Of a stretch of 64,000 nt of DNA, positions 1 through 8,626 are shown piece by piece. The translations under genes and the position numbers were made by a program. The DNA lies in NCBI RefSeq assembly GCF_900105055.1, contig NZ_FNTA01000004.1:6169501-6233500 (forward strand), given 5' to 3'. Every line of letters starts with the position of its first letter. Within the stretch, counting starts at the first letter, position 1. The notes under the pieces are model-generated. The model saw only the letters and a list, made by a program, of their open reading frames with translations, ran no database searches and was not told the DNA's origin. This stretch comes from Amycolatopsis lurida. Lineage in GTDB: Bacteria > Actinomycetota > Actinomycetes > Mycobacteriales > Pseudonocardiaceae.

Positions 1-2
1 AC

Positions 3-743
3 GGGGACAACGAGAACATCTGGATCTCGGCTGATGAAGCCCGCAGCGCCTTCGATGCGGTGATCCCGGACATCCTCGCGTTGATAGACCGGAAACTCGC
101 GGACATGACTGCCCTGGCTGATGTCGAGGAGAAGCCGGTGCTGGTGCTGATGGCGGGTGGCTTCGCCGAATCGGCCTACCTTCGCCACCGCGTCGCACAG
201 CATCTGCGGGGGCGGGCCGTGGTCGCGGTGACACCGCAGCCTCGGGTGGACGTGGTGGAAGGCGCGGTGCGGTTCGCGTACAACCCGAAGGTGCGGGCGC
301 GACGCGCGCAATACACGTATGGAACCGATACGTGCATGGCGTTCGAGCACGGCGTGGATCCGATCGATTCGCTCTACCGCAGCCCGCTGAGCGGAGACAA
401 CTGCAATAAGCGGTTCGCGGTGTTCATCAACGCAGGTGACCTTGTCCCGGTGACGCATGAAGTGCGGCACCACTACTACCCGACCGAGCCAACTCAGGAC
501 GCGCTGGAATTTGACTTCTACCGCACGAAGGAGCGAAACCCGCGGTATGTGGACAACGAGGGCTGCGAGGAATTCAGCGGATGCAAACTCGTCGTGGACA
601 TCACCGAGGCGATGCACCTTGATATCGACAAGCGTGGCGTGACCCTCTACATCAAGTTCGGCGAGACAGAGCTCCACGTCCGCGCTGTCTTGGATTTCAA
701 CGGGAAAGAACACCCTGTTTCACTTCAGTTCAGCACCCGCTGA
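3..743 (+). CDS. Hsp70-like (HSPA12-type) protein, C-terminal part
   Basis: The reading frame is open from the left edge, so the true start lies outside the window; 246 residues are visible. The segment VLMAGGFAESAYL resembles the adenosine-binding GGFxxS motif of the actin-like ATPase fold in Hsp70 proteins, especially the divergent HSPA12 group that actinobacteria often carry as large cytosolic proteins. The following roughly 160 residues would be the substrate-side C-terminus and are mostly beta-rich. The nucleotide-binding lobes I and II are missing from view, so activity cannot be judged. An internal GTG at 60 could be taken as a start but would lack the rest of the ATPase domain. A hypothetical gene follows 30 bases downstream on the same strand. 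The family call is by motif memory only. Confidence 0.65.
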   Translation, partial: GDNENIWISADEARSAFDAVIPDILALIDRKLADMTALADVEEKPVLVLMAGGFAESAYLRHRVAQHLRGRAVVAVTPQPRVDVVEGAVRFAYNPKVRARRAQYTYGTDTCMAFEHGVDPIDSLYRSPLSGDNCNKRFAVFINAGDLVPVTHEVRHHYYPTEPTQDALEFDFYRTKERNPRYVDNEGCEEFSGCKLVVDITEAMHLDIDKRGVTLYIKFGETELHVRAVLDFNGKEHPVSLQFSTR

Positions 744-772
744 CCTCTGACTGGTTCGGGAAAGGAAATAGT

Positions 773-1462
773 GTGGTCCGGGCAACTGTTGAGAGTGCGA
801 TGGCCCGCCTTCGGTGGCGTGAGATGGCGCGTCGTCGAAACCGGGAGCCTGTGTTTCTCGCGCCAGAGGGTCATGCTCAACCGCTGGTGGAGTCAGAGCC
901 GGGCACCTGGGGATGCCCGAGCGAACCAGTACCAGGCGGCAACGTCGTCACGTCACGCCTGGAAGGAACCAGCAGCACGCGCGAGGTGATGGAGCGGCAG
1001 GTCACAGCGGACTTGTTTCACGAATTGAACCCGGTCACGGTAAGATTCGCTCGGGAACATCGGCGCTCGCTGGGGCTGGACCAGCGTAGTGAGCAGGTTG
1101 CTCACCTGATCGCTGTGATAGCGCGGGATCTTTTTGGCGGAACGTGGGACATCGGTGCGCAGGTCCGCGCTTCGCTCGGGCTCGACCCGTGGGCCGCGCA
1201 CGATGGCCTCGACGATCTGGTGAATCGGGCACATGTTCTGCGGAAACGGATCAACCTGAGCAAGGATCTGGAGGTGGACCAGACGGCACAGTCCGGCGAC
1301 CGGCTCGACGAGCAACGCCAGGAGCCGTGGAAGTCTTCGCTGCCCGACGCCCCGATCCGGTTCGTCGTGTTTCCAGGCATGGGCAGCCGCGGGCATGTCC
1401 TGGTCAAACAGCAGGTGTACACGGTGAGCTTGCAGGAGGCGCGAGCTCGCGCCCGGAACTAG
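773..1462 (+). CDS. hypothetical protein downstream of the Hsp70-like gene
   Basis: A 229-residue ORF starts at GTG 773, preceded by an AAAGGA ribosome binding site about six bases upstream. It follows the Hsp70-like gene by 30 bases and may be cotranscribed with it. The N-terminal 70 residues are low-complexity and Arg/Pro-rich. The middle (about residues 75-165) looks like a helical globular domain without a motif I recognise, and the C-terminus carries a short beta-like stretch (IRFVVFPGMGSRGHVLV). There is no signal peptide or membrane segment. I do not recognise the family. The N-terminal extension may be spurious, with the native start at the internal ATG near residue 73 (MERQVTADLF). 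Confidence 0.5.
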   Translation: MVRATVESAMARLRWREMARRRNREPVFLAPEGHAQPLVESEPGTWGCPSEPVPGGNVVTSRLEGTSSTREVMERQVTADLFHELNPVTVRFAREHRRSLGLDQRSEQVAHLIAVIARDLFGGTWDIGAQVRASLGLDPWAAHDGLDDLVNRAHVLRKRINLSKDLEVDQTAQSGDRLDEQRQEPWKSSLPDAPIRFVVFPGMGSRGHVLVKQQVYTVSLQEARARARN

Positions 1463-1715
1463 CGCTGTCTGTGATCGGCTGGGTAGGCGTGTGGGCGGTG
1501 TTTCAGCTGGCCACGCGCCTACCCGCTAGACCCACATGGCGGGGGTGTCGAGAGTGTGGCGAGTAGGGGCGCCGCGATAGTCGCGAAGGCCTGCGGCCGA
1601 TCTGAGCGATTGCCCGTCGATTGTGAAGGGCTGTTGATGAGAAGTGAACGCTGGCTCGGCGAGCCATGCTGGGAGGACTTCAGCATCTCGGCCTACTGAG
1701 AGTACATGCAACTAG

Positions 1716-3143
1716 TACGGCAGCCGCAGTGTGTGATCTGGCGGCGTGTCGTGGTCATGAGGACGGCCACCGCGTGATCGACTTCAAGGTGTGTTGGATC
1801 TCGAAGAGGACGCGGTGGCCGCGTCGTGGACTGTAGCTGGTGATCGTCTTGCTCGGTGGCGGGCCGGGTTTGATGACGTGTTTGCGCTGGTGGCGGGGCG
1901 TTTCGCGCAGGCGGACTCGCGGCGGCGGGCGCGGATGTATGTGCTGGGGCTGCTGTCCGGGGCGGAGCGGAAGAACTCCTGGACGCTGGCCGAAAAGGCC
2001 GGTGATCTGGCTCCTGACGGGATGCAGCGTCTGCTGAACTTCTACCGCTGGGACGCCGAGGCCGCCCGGGACGACGTTCGCTCCTACGTGCTGGCCCATC
2101 TTGGTGATCCCGGCGGTGTGGTGGTGGCCGACGAGACCGGTTTTCTCAAGAAGGGCATCAAATCCGCCGGGGTGCAGCGGCAATACTCGGGCACCGCGGG
2201 GCGGATCGAGAACTGCCAGCTCGGTGTGTTCCTGACCTACGTCTCGCCGCGGGGACGGGCGTTGATCGACCGCGAGCTCTACCTTCCCACGTCCTGGACC
2301 GACGATCGGAAACGCTGCGAGGAAGCCGGAATCGGCGATGCGGTCGGCTTCGCGACCAAACCCGAACTTGCCCAGCGGATGCTGGAACGGCTGCTCGACG
2401 CCGGCGCTGACGTCGAGTGGTTCACCGCCGATGAGGCCTACGGCGACAATCCTGGCCTGCGTTCCTGGTGCGAGCAGGCCGGGCTGAACTACGTTATGGC
2501 GATCTCCTGCGACCATCGGTTCGACACCCCGGCAGGAAAAGCGCGAGCCGACGAGCTGGCCCGCAGCGCGGGATCGAAGGGATGGCAACGACTTTCCGCC
2601 GGCGTGGGCAGCAAAGGACACCGGCTCTACGACTGGCTGCTGATCGATCCCGCCACCCCCGGTGGACAGCAGCTGCTGGTGCGCCGCTCGATCAGCAAGC
2701 CCAGCGAGTTGGCCTACTACATCTGTCACTCCACCTACCCGGCGCCGATCGCCGAGCTCGTCCGGGTCGCCGGAAGCCGGTGGGCGGTCGAGGAAACCTT
2801 CCAGTTCACCAAGAACGAGACTGGGCTGGACCACTATCAGGTCCGCAAATACGACGCCTGGTACCGGCACATCACCCTGTCCATGCTCGCCGCCGCGTTC
2901 CTCACCGCCACCGCCCACGCCGAGCGTCTCCGTGACGAAAAAGGGGCGGCGCAGCACAGGAAGAACAGCTAATTCCTTATCCTGCAATGAGATCAGACGA
3001 CTCTGGTCCACTCTCACCGACCCCACCCACCCCGAAGCCCACACCGATCACTGGTCGCTGTGGCGACGACGCCACCAAACCCGCGCCCGCCACAGCCACT
3101 ACCAGCGACAACGCGCCAAACATCCCACACTGCGGCTGCCGTA
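1716..3143 (+). mobile_element. IS701-family insertion sequence, copy A
   Basis: The ends are inverted repeats: TACGGCAGCCGCAGTGTG at the left and its complement at the right, with a few later mismatches. The element is flanked on both sides by the same tetranucleotide, CTAG (1712-1715 and 3144-3147), which fits the 4-bp YTAR target duplication known for IS701. It is 1428 bp and carries one catalytic ORF plus a tail in other frames. It appears essentially identical to copy B at 14200-15627, which lies in the opposite orientation. Intact target duplications suggest a recent, undisturbed insertion. On its right side it has cut off the 5' end of a membrane-protein gene. Confidence 0.92.
1791..2972 (+). 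CDS. IS701-family transposase (copy A)
   Basis: A 393-residue DDE transposase starts at GTG 1791. The N-terminal region has the FAQADSRRRARMYVLGLL helix typical of IS701. The catalytic core shows VVVADETGFLKKG (first Asp), the SAGVQRQYSGTAG block, FTADEAYGDN (second Asp) and the SRWAVEETFQ block with the Glu. The reading frame ends at AAQHRKNS, but the conserved basic tail of the family (RRRHQTRARHSHYQRQR) is encoded immediately downstream in other frames, ending at the CTAG target. The frame change coincides with an A5G4 run at 2938-2946. The protein is identical to that of copy B. See the findings on frameshifting. Confidence 0.93.
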   Translation: MLDLEEDAVAASWTVAGDRLARWRAGFDDVFALVAGRFAQADSRRRARMYVLGLLSGAERKNSWTLAEKAGDLAPDGMQRLLNFYRWDAEAARDDVRSYVLAHLGDPGGVVVADETGFLKKGIKSAGVQRQYSGTAGRIENCQLGVFLTYVSPRGRALIDRELYLPTSWTDDRKRCEEAGIGDAVGFATKPELAQRMLERLLDAGADVEWFTADEAYGDNPGLRSWCEQAGLNYVMAISCDHRFDTPAGKARADELARSAGSKGWQRLSAGVGSKGHRLYDWLLIDPATPGGQQLLVRRSISKPSELAYYICHSTYPAPIAELVRVAGSRWAVEETFQFTKNETGLDHYQVRKYDAWYRHITLSMLAAAFLTATAHAERLRDEKGAAQHRKNS

Positions 3144-4195
3144 CTAGACTCAGCCGCTCGTCCGCGACCGCTGTCATTCCCATCACCGCAGTCTTCATGG
3201 TGCTCGTTGTGCTCGCGTTCAGCGACGAGTTCCTGGGTGCGTTCGACGAGGAGATGGAACTGCGCCACAGGTGGGATTGGCTGCTGGCTCCGATCGACCT
3301 CGTCATTTTGGCCTTGGTACTGCTGACGAAGAATCTGTTCAGGCGACGGATCGGAGGCGCGAAGAGGCCCTCGGTCTTGGTCTGGTGGTTCGTCGGTGCC
3401 ATATTAACGCTGGCGCTCGATCTTTTGACCACGGTGGTGATCGCTCCCAGGATCTTTCCCCGTGACTTGACGAGACTGTGGCTCGATCTGTTGACCCCGC
3501 TCCCGTACCTGGTGGCGTTGGCGCTCATCTTGTCGACCACCTTGGATGCCAGACCGGCCATGCTGGTGAGCCGGAGGGCTCGGGAGAGTGATCAGGGCGA
3601 GTGGGTCCGCCTTCGGACCTCCATCCCACTCCTGGCCGGCACGCTCGCCGCTTATTACGCGACCACATGGTGGGAGTACCAGCTGGGTGGTGATGTCGAC
3701 AAAGAGTTTTTCGCACAGATGACCCAGGTCATCGTTCTGCTCATCGTTGCCTTGGGTCTCGAGGTGGGCTTCTTCCGGGAGGCCGCGACAGACCCCGGTC
3801 AGCGGCCGGTCGTCGTGTTCGCCGTGTTCATCCTGAGTCTTGGTGAGGTGATGGCGCTCTCCGCGCTTGTTCCTTCCGAACACATCTTCGGCTGGCATGT
3901 ATACGCGGCGTTCGTCATCGTCGTCGAAGCATCCCTGGTCGCATTGGCGACCATGCTCTGGGTCCTCCTCTTTCGTACGCCGCGTCCCCTGGAACCGGCT
4001 CCACATCAGGTCATCACCGCCGGAACTGCGAAAGCCCCCACCACACAAGCTGCGGACAAGGTGAAACCCTTGGCTCTTGTAGGACTCGGGTTTGGTCTTT
4101 GTCAGTGTATTGGTCCAGGACATGCTGGACAGGTTGGATCCGGGACATACTTGACGGTTCGGGGAAGATGCTTGACAGCGCGTGATCGTCCATAG
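2987..4195 (+). pseudogene. multi-pass membrane protein cut at both ends by IS elements
   Basis: The 402-residue open frame is a chimera. Its first ~52 codons lie inside IS701 copy A, the native part spans about 3148-4099, and the last ~31 codons lie inside the IS481 element. The native part encodes about eight hydrophobic segments (for example IPITAVFMVLVVLAF, DLVILALVLLT and AAFVIVVEASLVALATMLW), so it was an integral membrane protein. It lacks its true N-terminus, although an internal ATG at 3197 could give a shorter product. I do not recognise a family; a conserved WxWEYQLGGDV-like loop follows the fifth segment. Expression from IS-derived sequence is possible but not shown. Confidence 0.6.
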
Positions 4196-6076
4196 GCCAT
4201 GATCTTCCGGTGACGGATGCGGTGGATGAGGACTTCGACGATCGGACGTGGCGGATCGAGCACCGCCGGCGGGCGGTGATGGAGGTTCTCGACGGTGTCC
4301 CGGTGGCGCAGGTGGCCCGGCAGTTCGGGACGTCGCGGCAGTCGGTGCATGCCTGGCTCAAGCGGTTCGAGACCGAGGGCGAGCAGGGGCTGGTGGAGCG
4401 GTCCGTGCGGCCGAAGACGTCTCCTACCAGGCTGTCCGCCGACGTGGAGGCGCTGGTGTGCGAGCTACGTCGATCGCATCCTCGGTGGGGTCCGCGGCGC
4501 ATTGCCCATGAGCTGGGCAGGCGTGGGGTATCGCCGGCGCCGGGCCGGACCACGGTCTATCGCGTGCTGGTTCGCAACAACCTGGTCGAGCCGCAGGAAC
4601 AGCAGCACCGGCGCAAGTACCAGCGTTGGCAGCGGGACGCGCCGATGCAGTTGTGGCAGCTGGACATCATGGGCGGGGTGTTCCTGGCCGATGGCCGGGA
4701 ATGCAAGCTGGTGACCGGAATCGATGACCACTCCCGGTTCATCGTGATCACCCAGGTGGTCGTCGAGCCGTCCGGCCGGGCCGTGTGCCAGGCGTTCACC
4801 GACGCGATGGCACGCTACGGTGTCCCGTCGGAAGTGTTGACAGACAACGGAAAGCAGTTCACCGGACGGTTCACCAAGCCGTTCCCCGCGGAGGTGCTGT
4901 TCGAGCAGATCTGCCGGGAGAACGGCATCACGGCCCGGTTGACGAAACCCCGCTCGCCCACGACGACCGGGAAGATCGAGCGCTGGCACCAGAGCTTGCG
5001 TCGGGAGCTGCTGGATGAGTGCGGGCCGTTCGAGTCACTGCAAGCGGCCCAGGCCGCGATCGAGGCATGGGCCCACGGCTACAACTACGAGCGGCCGCAC
5101 CAGTCCCTGGGCATGGTCACCCCTGCCTCGCTGTTCCGTCCGGCTCGCGCGCTCACCCGCGTGGCGGCACCGGAGCCGGAGCCCGTCGTGCCGCCGGACA
5201 CGCGGCGAGCCTCGGCGCGCAGTGAGCCGGATGCCGCGGCGGTGGAGCTGGACATGGTCATCTCGCCGGGCGGCCGGTTGTGCTTGCCCGGCAACCAGCA
5301 GGTCAAGTTCAACCAGTCGCTGGCTGGGCGCGCGGTCATCGTCTGGGCCGATCACCGCAGCATCCACGTGATCCTGGACGGCGAGCTCATCCGCACGCGC
5401 TCGTCACGGCTGTCCACCGACGACCTGGCCATCCTGCGTCTGCGCAGCGCCCGGCCCGCCGGGCCGGAACCCGGCACCTCCGCGGGGAAGGTGGTCGGCG
5501 CGTCGGTGGTCGAGGTTGATCGGACCGTGGGCCGCGACGGCAACGTCAACATCGGCGGTCAGCGGGTCCTGCTGGCTGCGCACCTGGCCGGCCAGCAGGT
5601 CACCCTGCGCTTGGACGGGCACCTCATGCACGTCGTGGCCGCGGGCAAGCTCGCCAAGACGCTGCCGTCGCCGATCCCACCCGAGGCCCGCAGCAAGGTG
5701 AGCGGGGCACGCGCGGCCACCTCGCCACTCCCGCCACCGCCGGCACCTCCACTGCGCGCGCTGAGGAAAGTCCCGGCCGACGGAATCACCATGGTCGCAG
5801 GACAACGCCTGCGGGTCGGTCGGCCCCACGCGGGCAAGACCGTCACGGTCGTCATCGAGGACACCGTGTTCCGGGTGCTGCACAACGACATCGAGCTCTC
5901 AACCCACGCCCGCAAGACCACCAAGCCGATCGGCCGACTCCGCTCGCACGCCAACAGCGTCGCCACCTGAGGCCAGCCCGTCACGAAACCGCCGGAACTG
6001 TCAACCATGTCCCGGAGCCCGTCAAGCATCTCCTGGAGCCAACCCGTCAACGAACTCCTGGAACCACACACTGACA
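4100..6076 (+). mobile_element. IS481-family insertion sequence
   Basis: Imperfect inverted ends start with TGTCAGTGT at 4100 and finish with ACACTGACA at 6068-6076; about 25 of 36 terminal bases match. The element contains one long transposase gene. No target duplication is visible (GGTCT on the left, CGAGG on the right), so one flank may have been rearranged after insertion. The left end replaced the 3' end of the membrane-protein gene. The right end adjoins a short hairpin-forming segment of unknown origin. Confidence 0.75.
4210..5970 (+). CDS. IS481-family transposase with repeated C-terminal modules
   Basis: A 586-residue transposase. Residues ~15-75 form a helix-turn-helix (VAQVARQFGTSRQSVHAWLK), and residues ~80-130 a second DNA-binding helix set (HPRWGPRRIAHELG). 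The rve catalytic core shows LWQLDIMGG (Asp), VLTDNGKQF (Asp) and TGKIERWHQ (Glu), so the DDE triad is present. After the usual family end (YERPHQSLG) the protein continues for about 270 residues. This extension holds three similar beta-rich modules of ~60 residues, each with a Gly...VxVxG...LAGxxVxxxxDxxxxHV pattern. Most IS481 transposases are 300-400 residues long, so the tail is unusual. GTG 4210 is the start in frame with the first helix. Confidence 0.9.
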   Translation: MTDAVDEDFDDRTWRIEHRRRAVMEVLDGVPVAQVARQFGTSRQSVHAWLKRFETEGEQGLVERSVRPKTSPTRLSADVEALVCELRRSHPRWGPRRIAHELGRRGVSPAPGRTTVYRVLVRNNLVEPQEQQHRRKYQRWQRDAPMQLWQLDIMGGVFLADGRECKLVTGIDDHSRFIVITQVVVEPSGRAVCQAFTDAMARYGVPSEVLTDNGKQFTGRFTKPFPAEVLFEQICRENGITARLTKPRSPTTTGKIERWHQSLRRELLDECGPFESLQAAQAAIEAWAHGYNYERPHQSLGMVTPASLFRPARALTRVAAPEPEPVVPPDTRRASARSEPDAAAVELDMVISPGGRLCLPGNQQVKFNQSLAGRAVIVWADHRSIHVILDGELIRTRSSRLSTDDLAILRLRSARPAGPEPGTSAGKVVGASVVEVDRTVGRDGNVNIGGQRVLLAAHLAGQQVTLRLDGHLMHVVAAGKLAKTLPSPIPPEARSKVSGARAATSPLPPPPAPPLRALRKVPADGITMVAGQRLRVGRPHAGKTVTVVIEDTVFRVLHNDIELSTHARKTTKPIGRLRSHANSVAT

Positions 6077-7140
6077 CGAGGGATAGAACAGCACGCGAAG
6101 CTCCTGGTGACTCCTGGGTTGATCTTGGTCGACGATCCATCTACCAGGAGCTTCGCCACGTTCACAGCACCAACACGCCCACCCCATTCCGGGATGAAAA
6201 AGGCTCATTGCAAAGGTGCATGCCCGTGCCGACTTTTATTGACGTAAGCCGCTGGCCTGACCAGCAGGCGGGCAAGGGTCGGCTGGCTAGAATGGACACT
6301 CTGAGTGACCGAGAACGTGCTGGTGGACGCCTTGGACAGTCCCGAGATGGACGTCTCATGCAGGGGGAATTTGGGCGCGCTTGGTGACTGAAAGTCTCGC
6401 GGGCGGCGCATATGGCACCACTCGCCCTGTAGAGACGGCTACCTTCAAATTGGAGTCTCGATGAGTATCGAGACCCGAAGCGGGCGCCGATGGCAGGAGG
6501 GGTGGTACGCGACCGGCATGGCCGTTCACAATGTGCAGAAGATCGCGGGAGTTCTGTCCTCGGAGCAGCCGCTCTGCTGGGCGATCGCCGGTGTTCGACA
6601 TCGTGCTGCACGCGGCGGATGGACTGTACCTCGCCTACCCGGGGGGCCAGGCTGTGGCGCGGCACGCGCAGGAGGGCGACGAGTCCTGGTGATGGCCGGG
6701 TGATGTCGCCCCAGTGCTCTTGTCTGACAGGCATGATGACGGTGCTGTGTAACCCCATGGGGGTGACCTTCTTCGGCAGTGTCCTCACTACACTGCGGCC
6801 GTCATCGGCGCCAATATCACTTCACACTGCCGCGACAGTAGCCATCGTTGTGTGCTATGGCCGGCTGAACCGGTGATGAATAGGGTTTTCGCAGCGGCGC
6901 TCATGGACTCAGCATCGCCGTCGTCGCAACCATCGCCTGATCTGCCCGGCCGGCGAGTCCGGTCAAGGGCAACTAGTCGAAATCCGTTAGTCTCGACTGT
7001 TGCCTTTCCGCTTTCGTTGGCCAGGGTGACCATGAGTTCTGTGTTGACGAATCAAATTCCAGAGTCAATCCCGGCAGTGGATAATGCTCGCGCAAACTGC
7101 TTGCGAACAAACCAGCCGATGGACTAAGGGGACAACGGGG
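6077..7140 (+). other. intergenic stretch with two inverted repeats
   Basis: There is no convincing gene in this ~1.06 kb between the IS481 element and the GH26 gene. A 12-bp inverted repeat (6097-6108 and 6143-6154, around ACCAGGAGCTTC) flanks a 34-base loop and looks like the terminus of a lost IS. A perfect 8-bp inverted repeat with a 4-base loop, GTCTCGAT-GAGT-ATCGAGAC, lies at 6455-6474. Short open frames here (for example 6461-6703) lack codon bias and recognisable motifs. An A/T-richer stretch at 6970-7100 probably holds the GH26 promoter, but no clear -35/-10 pair with normal spacing can be named. Confidence 0.5.
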
Positions 7141-8079
7141 ATGGGTAAGATCCTACGAATGATGGGTGGTGTGGCACTCCTGTTGTCGACGACGCTGGCG
7201 TGTTCGAATGGCACGGACCTGCATCCCGGCCCTCTTTCGACGCAACTGGAGCAAAAGACAGACATTCTTGTCCCGGCCAGCGGAGCGCTCCTCGGACACT
7301 ATTATGGCACAGGAACAATCGAGGGTACGGATGCGCGGATCGGCCGGAAACCGGCGATCCAACTCACGTACTATGCATGGTCGGACGACTGGGTGCCGCA
7401 GACCCGTGCTCAACTCGCCGACGGGCGCATACCAATGGTCAACTGGGAGCCTTTCGATGTCGAATTCGACAATATTATCAGCGGAAAGCACGACAAGACG
7501 ATCGAAGCCAGGGCCGACGGTGCGAAAGCCCTTGGTTCGAAGTTTTTCCTCGATTTTGCCGCCGAGATGAACGAGGGAGAGGGTTGGGGAGGGCATGTTC
7601 CATCGAAATACATCGCCGCCTATCGGCACATCCATGACATCTTCGTCAGTCGCGGTGCGACCAACGTCGTGTGGGCGTGGTGTCCGAACAATACTGATAG
7701 TGCAAGCGCGCCGACGGCAATGGACTACTACCCGGGAGACGAGTATGTCGATTGGACCGGCGTCGACGGCTATAACTGGGGCACCTCTGACGACGACTTT
7801 CGCTGGCAGAGTTTTCGCGAGGTCTTCGCGGACATCTACGCAGACCTCGCCGAGAAGGGCAAACCGATCATTATCGGCGAAATGGCGTCCGACGAGGTGG
7901 GAGGTGACAAAGCCCAGTGGATCACCGAGATCGTGCCGACCTTGAAAAACGTCTTTCCGCTGGTCAAGGCGGTGGTGTGGTTCGATGTCGACAAGGAGCG
8001 ACACTGGCAGATCAACTCGTCGCCTTCGTCACTCACCGCTTACACCGCGATGGCGACAGATCCGTACTTCTCCGGGTAA
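7141..8079 (+). CDS. GH26-type beta-mannanase-like lipoprotein
   Basis: This 312-residue protein starts at ATG 7141 with an AAGGGGAC ribosome binding site just upstream. The N-terminus is a lipoprotein signal (GGVALLLSTTLACS), with the lipobox Cys about 22 residues in. The mature part resembles glycoside hydrolase family 26 TIM barrels: LGHYYGTG near the start, DFAAEMNEG with the likely acid/base Glu142, then VWAWCPN, and IIIGEMAS with the likely nucleophile Glu247. Both catalytic glutamates are at the expected strand ends. It would act outside the cell on mannan or a related beta-glycan. It stands alone between mobile elements, with no transporter or regulator beside it, so the substrate is uncertain. 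Confidence 0.78.
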   Translation: MGKILRMMGGVALLLSTTLACSNGTDLHPGPLSTQLEQKTDILVPASGALLGHYYGTGTIEGTDARIGRKPAIQLTYYAWSDDWVPQTRAQLADGRIPMVNWEPFDVEFDNIISGKHDKTIEARADGAKALGSKFFLDFAAEMNEGEGWGGHVPSKYIAAYRHIHDIFVSRGATNVVWAWCPNNTDSASAPTAMDYYPGDEYVDWTGVDGYNWGTSDDDFRWQSFREVFADIYADLAEKGKPIIIGEMASDEVGGDKAQWITEIVPTLKNVFPLVKAVVWFDVDKERHWQINSSPSSLTAYTAMATDPYFSG

Positions 8080-8433
8080 CGCCACCTGGCGCCGGCGGCC
8101 CGGAAGTCATTTCTTGGCCTCCTGTCCGCCATCAAGCCCGGATAGCGAGCGGGTGCAACGCGCCTACATCGAGCAAGGACTCCGACTGGCCAGATTGCAC
8201 AACTCACGGCTACAGCCACCAACAGATCGGCACCCTTCTGATCCGCAGCAGCGTCGGCCCACCAACGCCGTGTTAGGTTCTCCGTGCGCTCGACCCAGCT
8301 TGGCCGCGCGAGCAACACGAGAACCACTACCGCTCGCTCGCCGGCTTCGCTCCCGACTTGAGCATTCCACCATCCGATTTGGCTCGGCAAGCTCGGGTTC
8401 GCGATCCGTTAGAGGGGCTTCGCTCACAACAAG
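8080..8433 (+). other. intergenic remnant
   Basis: No intact gene is seen. One frame near 8205-8240 reads GYSHQQIGTLL, which looks like a helix-turn-helix recognition segment, but it has no start or continuation and is probably debris of a lost gene. Confidence 0.3.
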
Positions 8434-8626
8434 CGGCCGTGTCATGACAACCGTGTAAGTCGCGGATGGACCAGGATCGGGTCGTCGGACGCGCCCCAGA
8501 AAGGCTCTATCTGTGACTGAGGACACACCTGATCGGGATGCCGGTTCCGCGGCCGGCGAGGCGCTCGCGCGTGCACTGCCGCCGGACATGCTCGACGCGT
8601 TGGTGAAAGACGCGTACGCGAACGGC
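8434..8626 (+). mobile_element. 5' remnant of an IS256-family element
   Basis: This stretch repeats, with scattered substitutions, the first ~190 bases of the complete IS256 element that follows at 8627. It has the same terminal GTCATGACAACCGTGTAAG, the same leader, and the first ~37 codons of transposase (GSAAGEALARALPPDMLDAL) starting at 8513. It stops exactly where the second element begins. The remainder of this first element is not found on the other side, so a deletion accompanied or followed the second insertion. Confidence 0.85.

Noticed and set aside
953..1396. minus-strand ORF opposite the 773-1462 gene
   Set aside because: The plus-strand gene has a ribosome binding site and follows the Hsp70-like gene; the minus frame shows no motif.
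1755..3044. 429-codon minus-strand open frame across IS701 copy A (and its twin at 14299-15588)
   Set aside because: It is antisense to a complete transposase with clear DDE motifs, has Pro/Gly/Arg-rich GC-driven composition, and recurs only because the IS is duplicated.
6239..6293. TTGACG and TAGAAT as a promoter pair
   Set aside because: The spacing is over 40 bases, far from the 16-18 expected.
6461..6703. 80-codon ORF starting in the 6455-6474 inverted repeat
   Set aside because: No ribosome binding site, no homology by motif and irregular composition.
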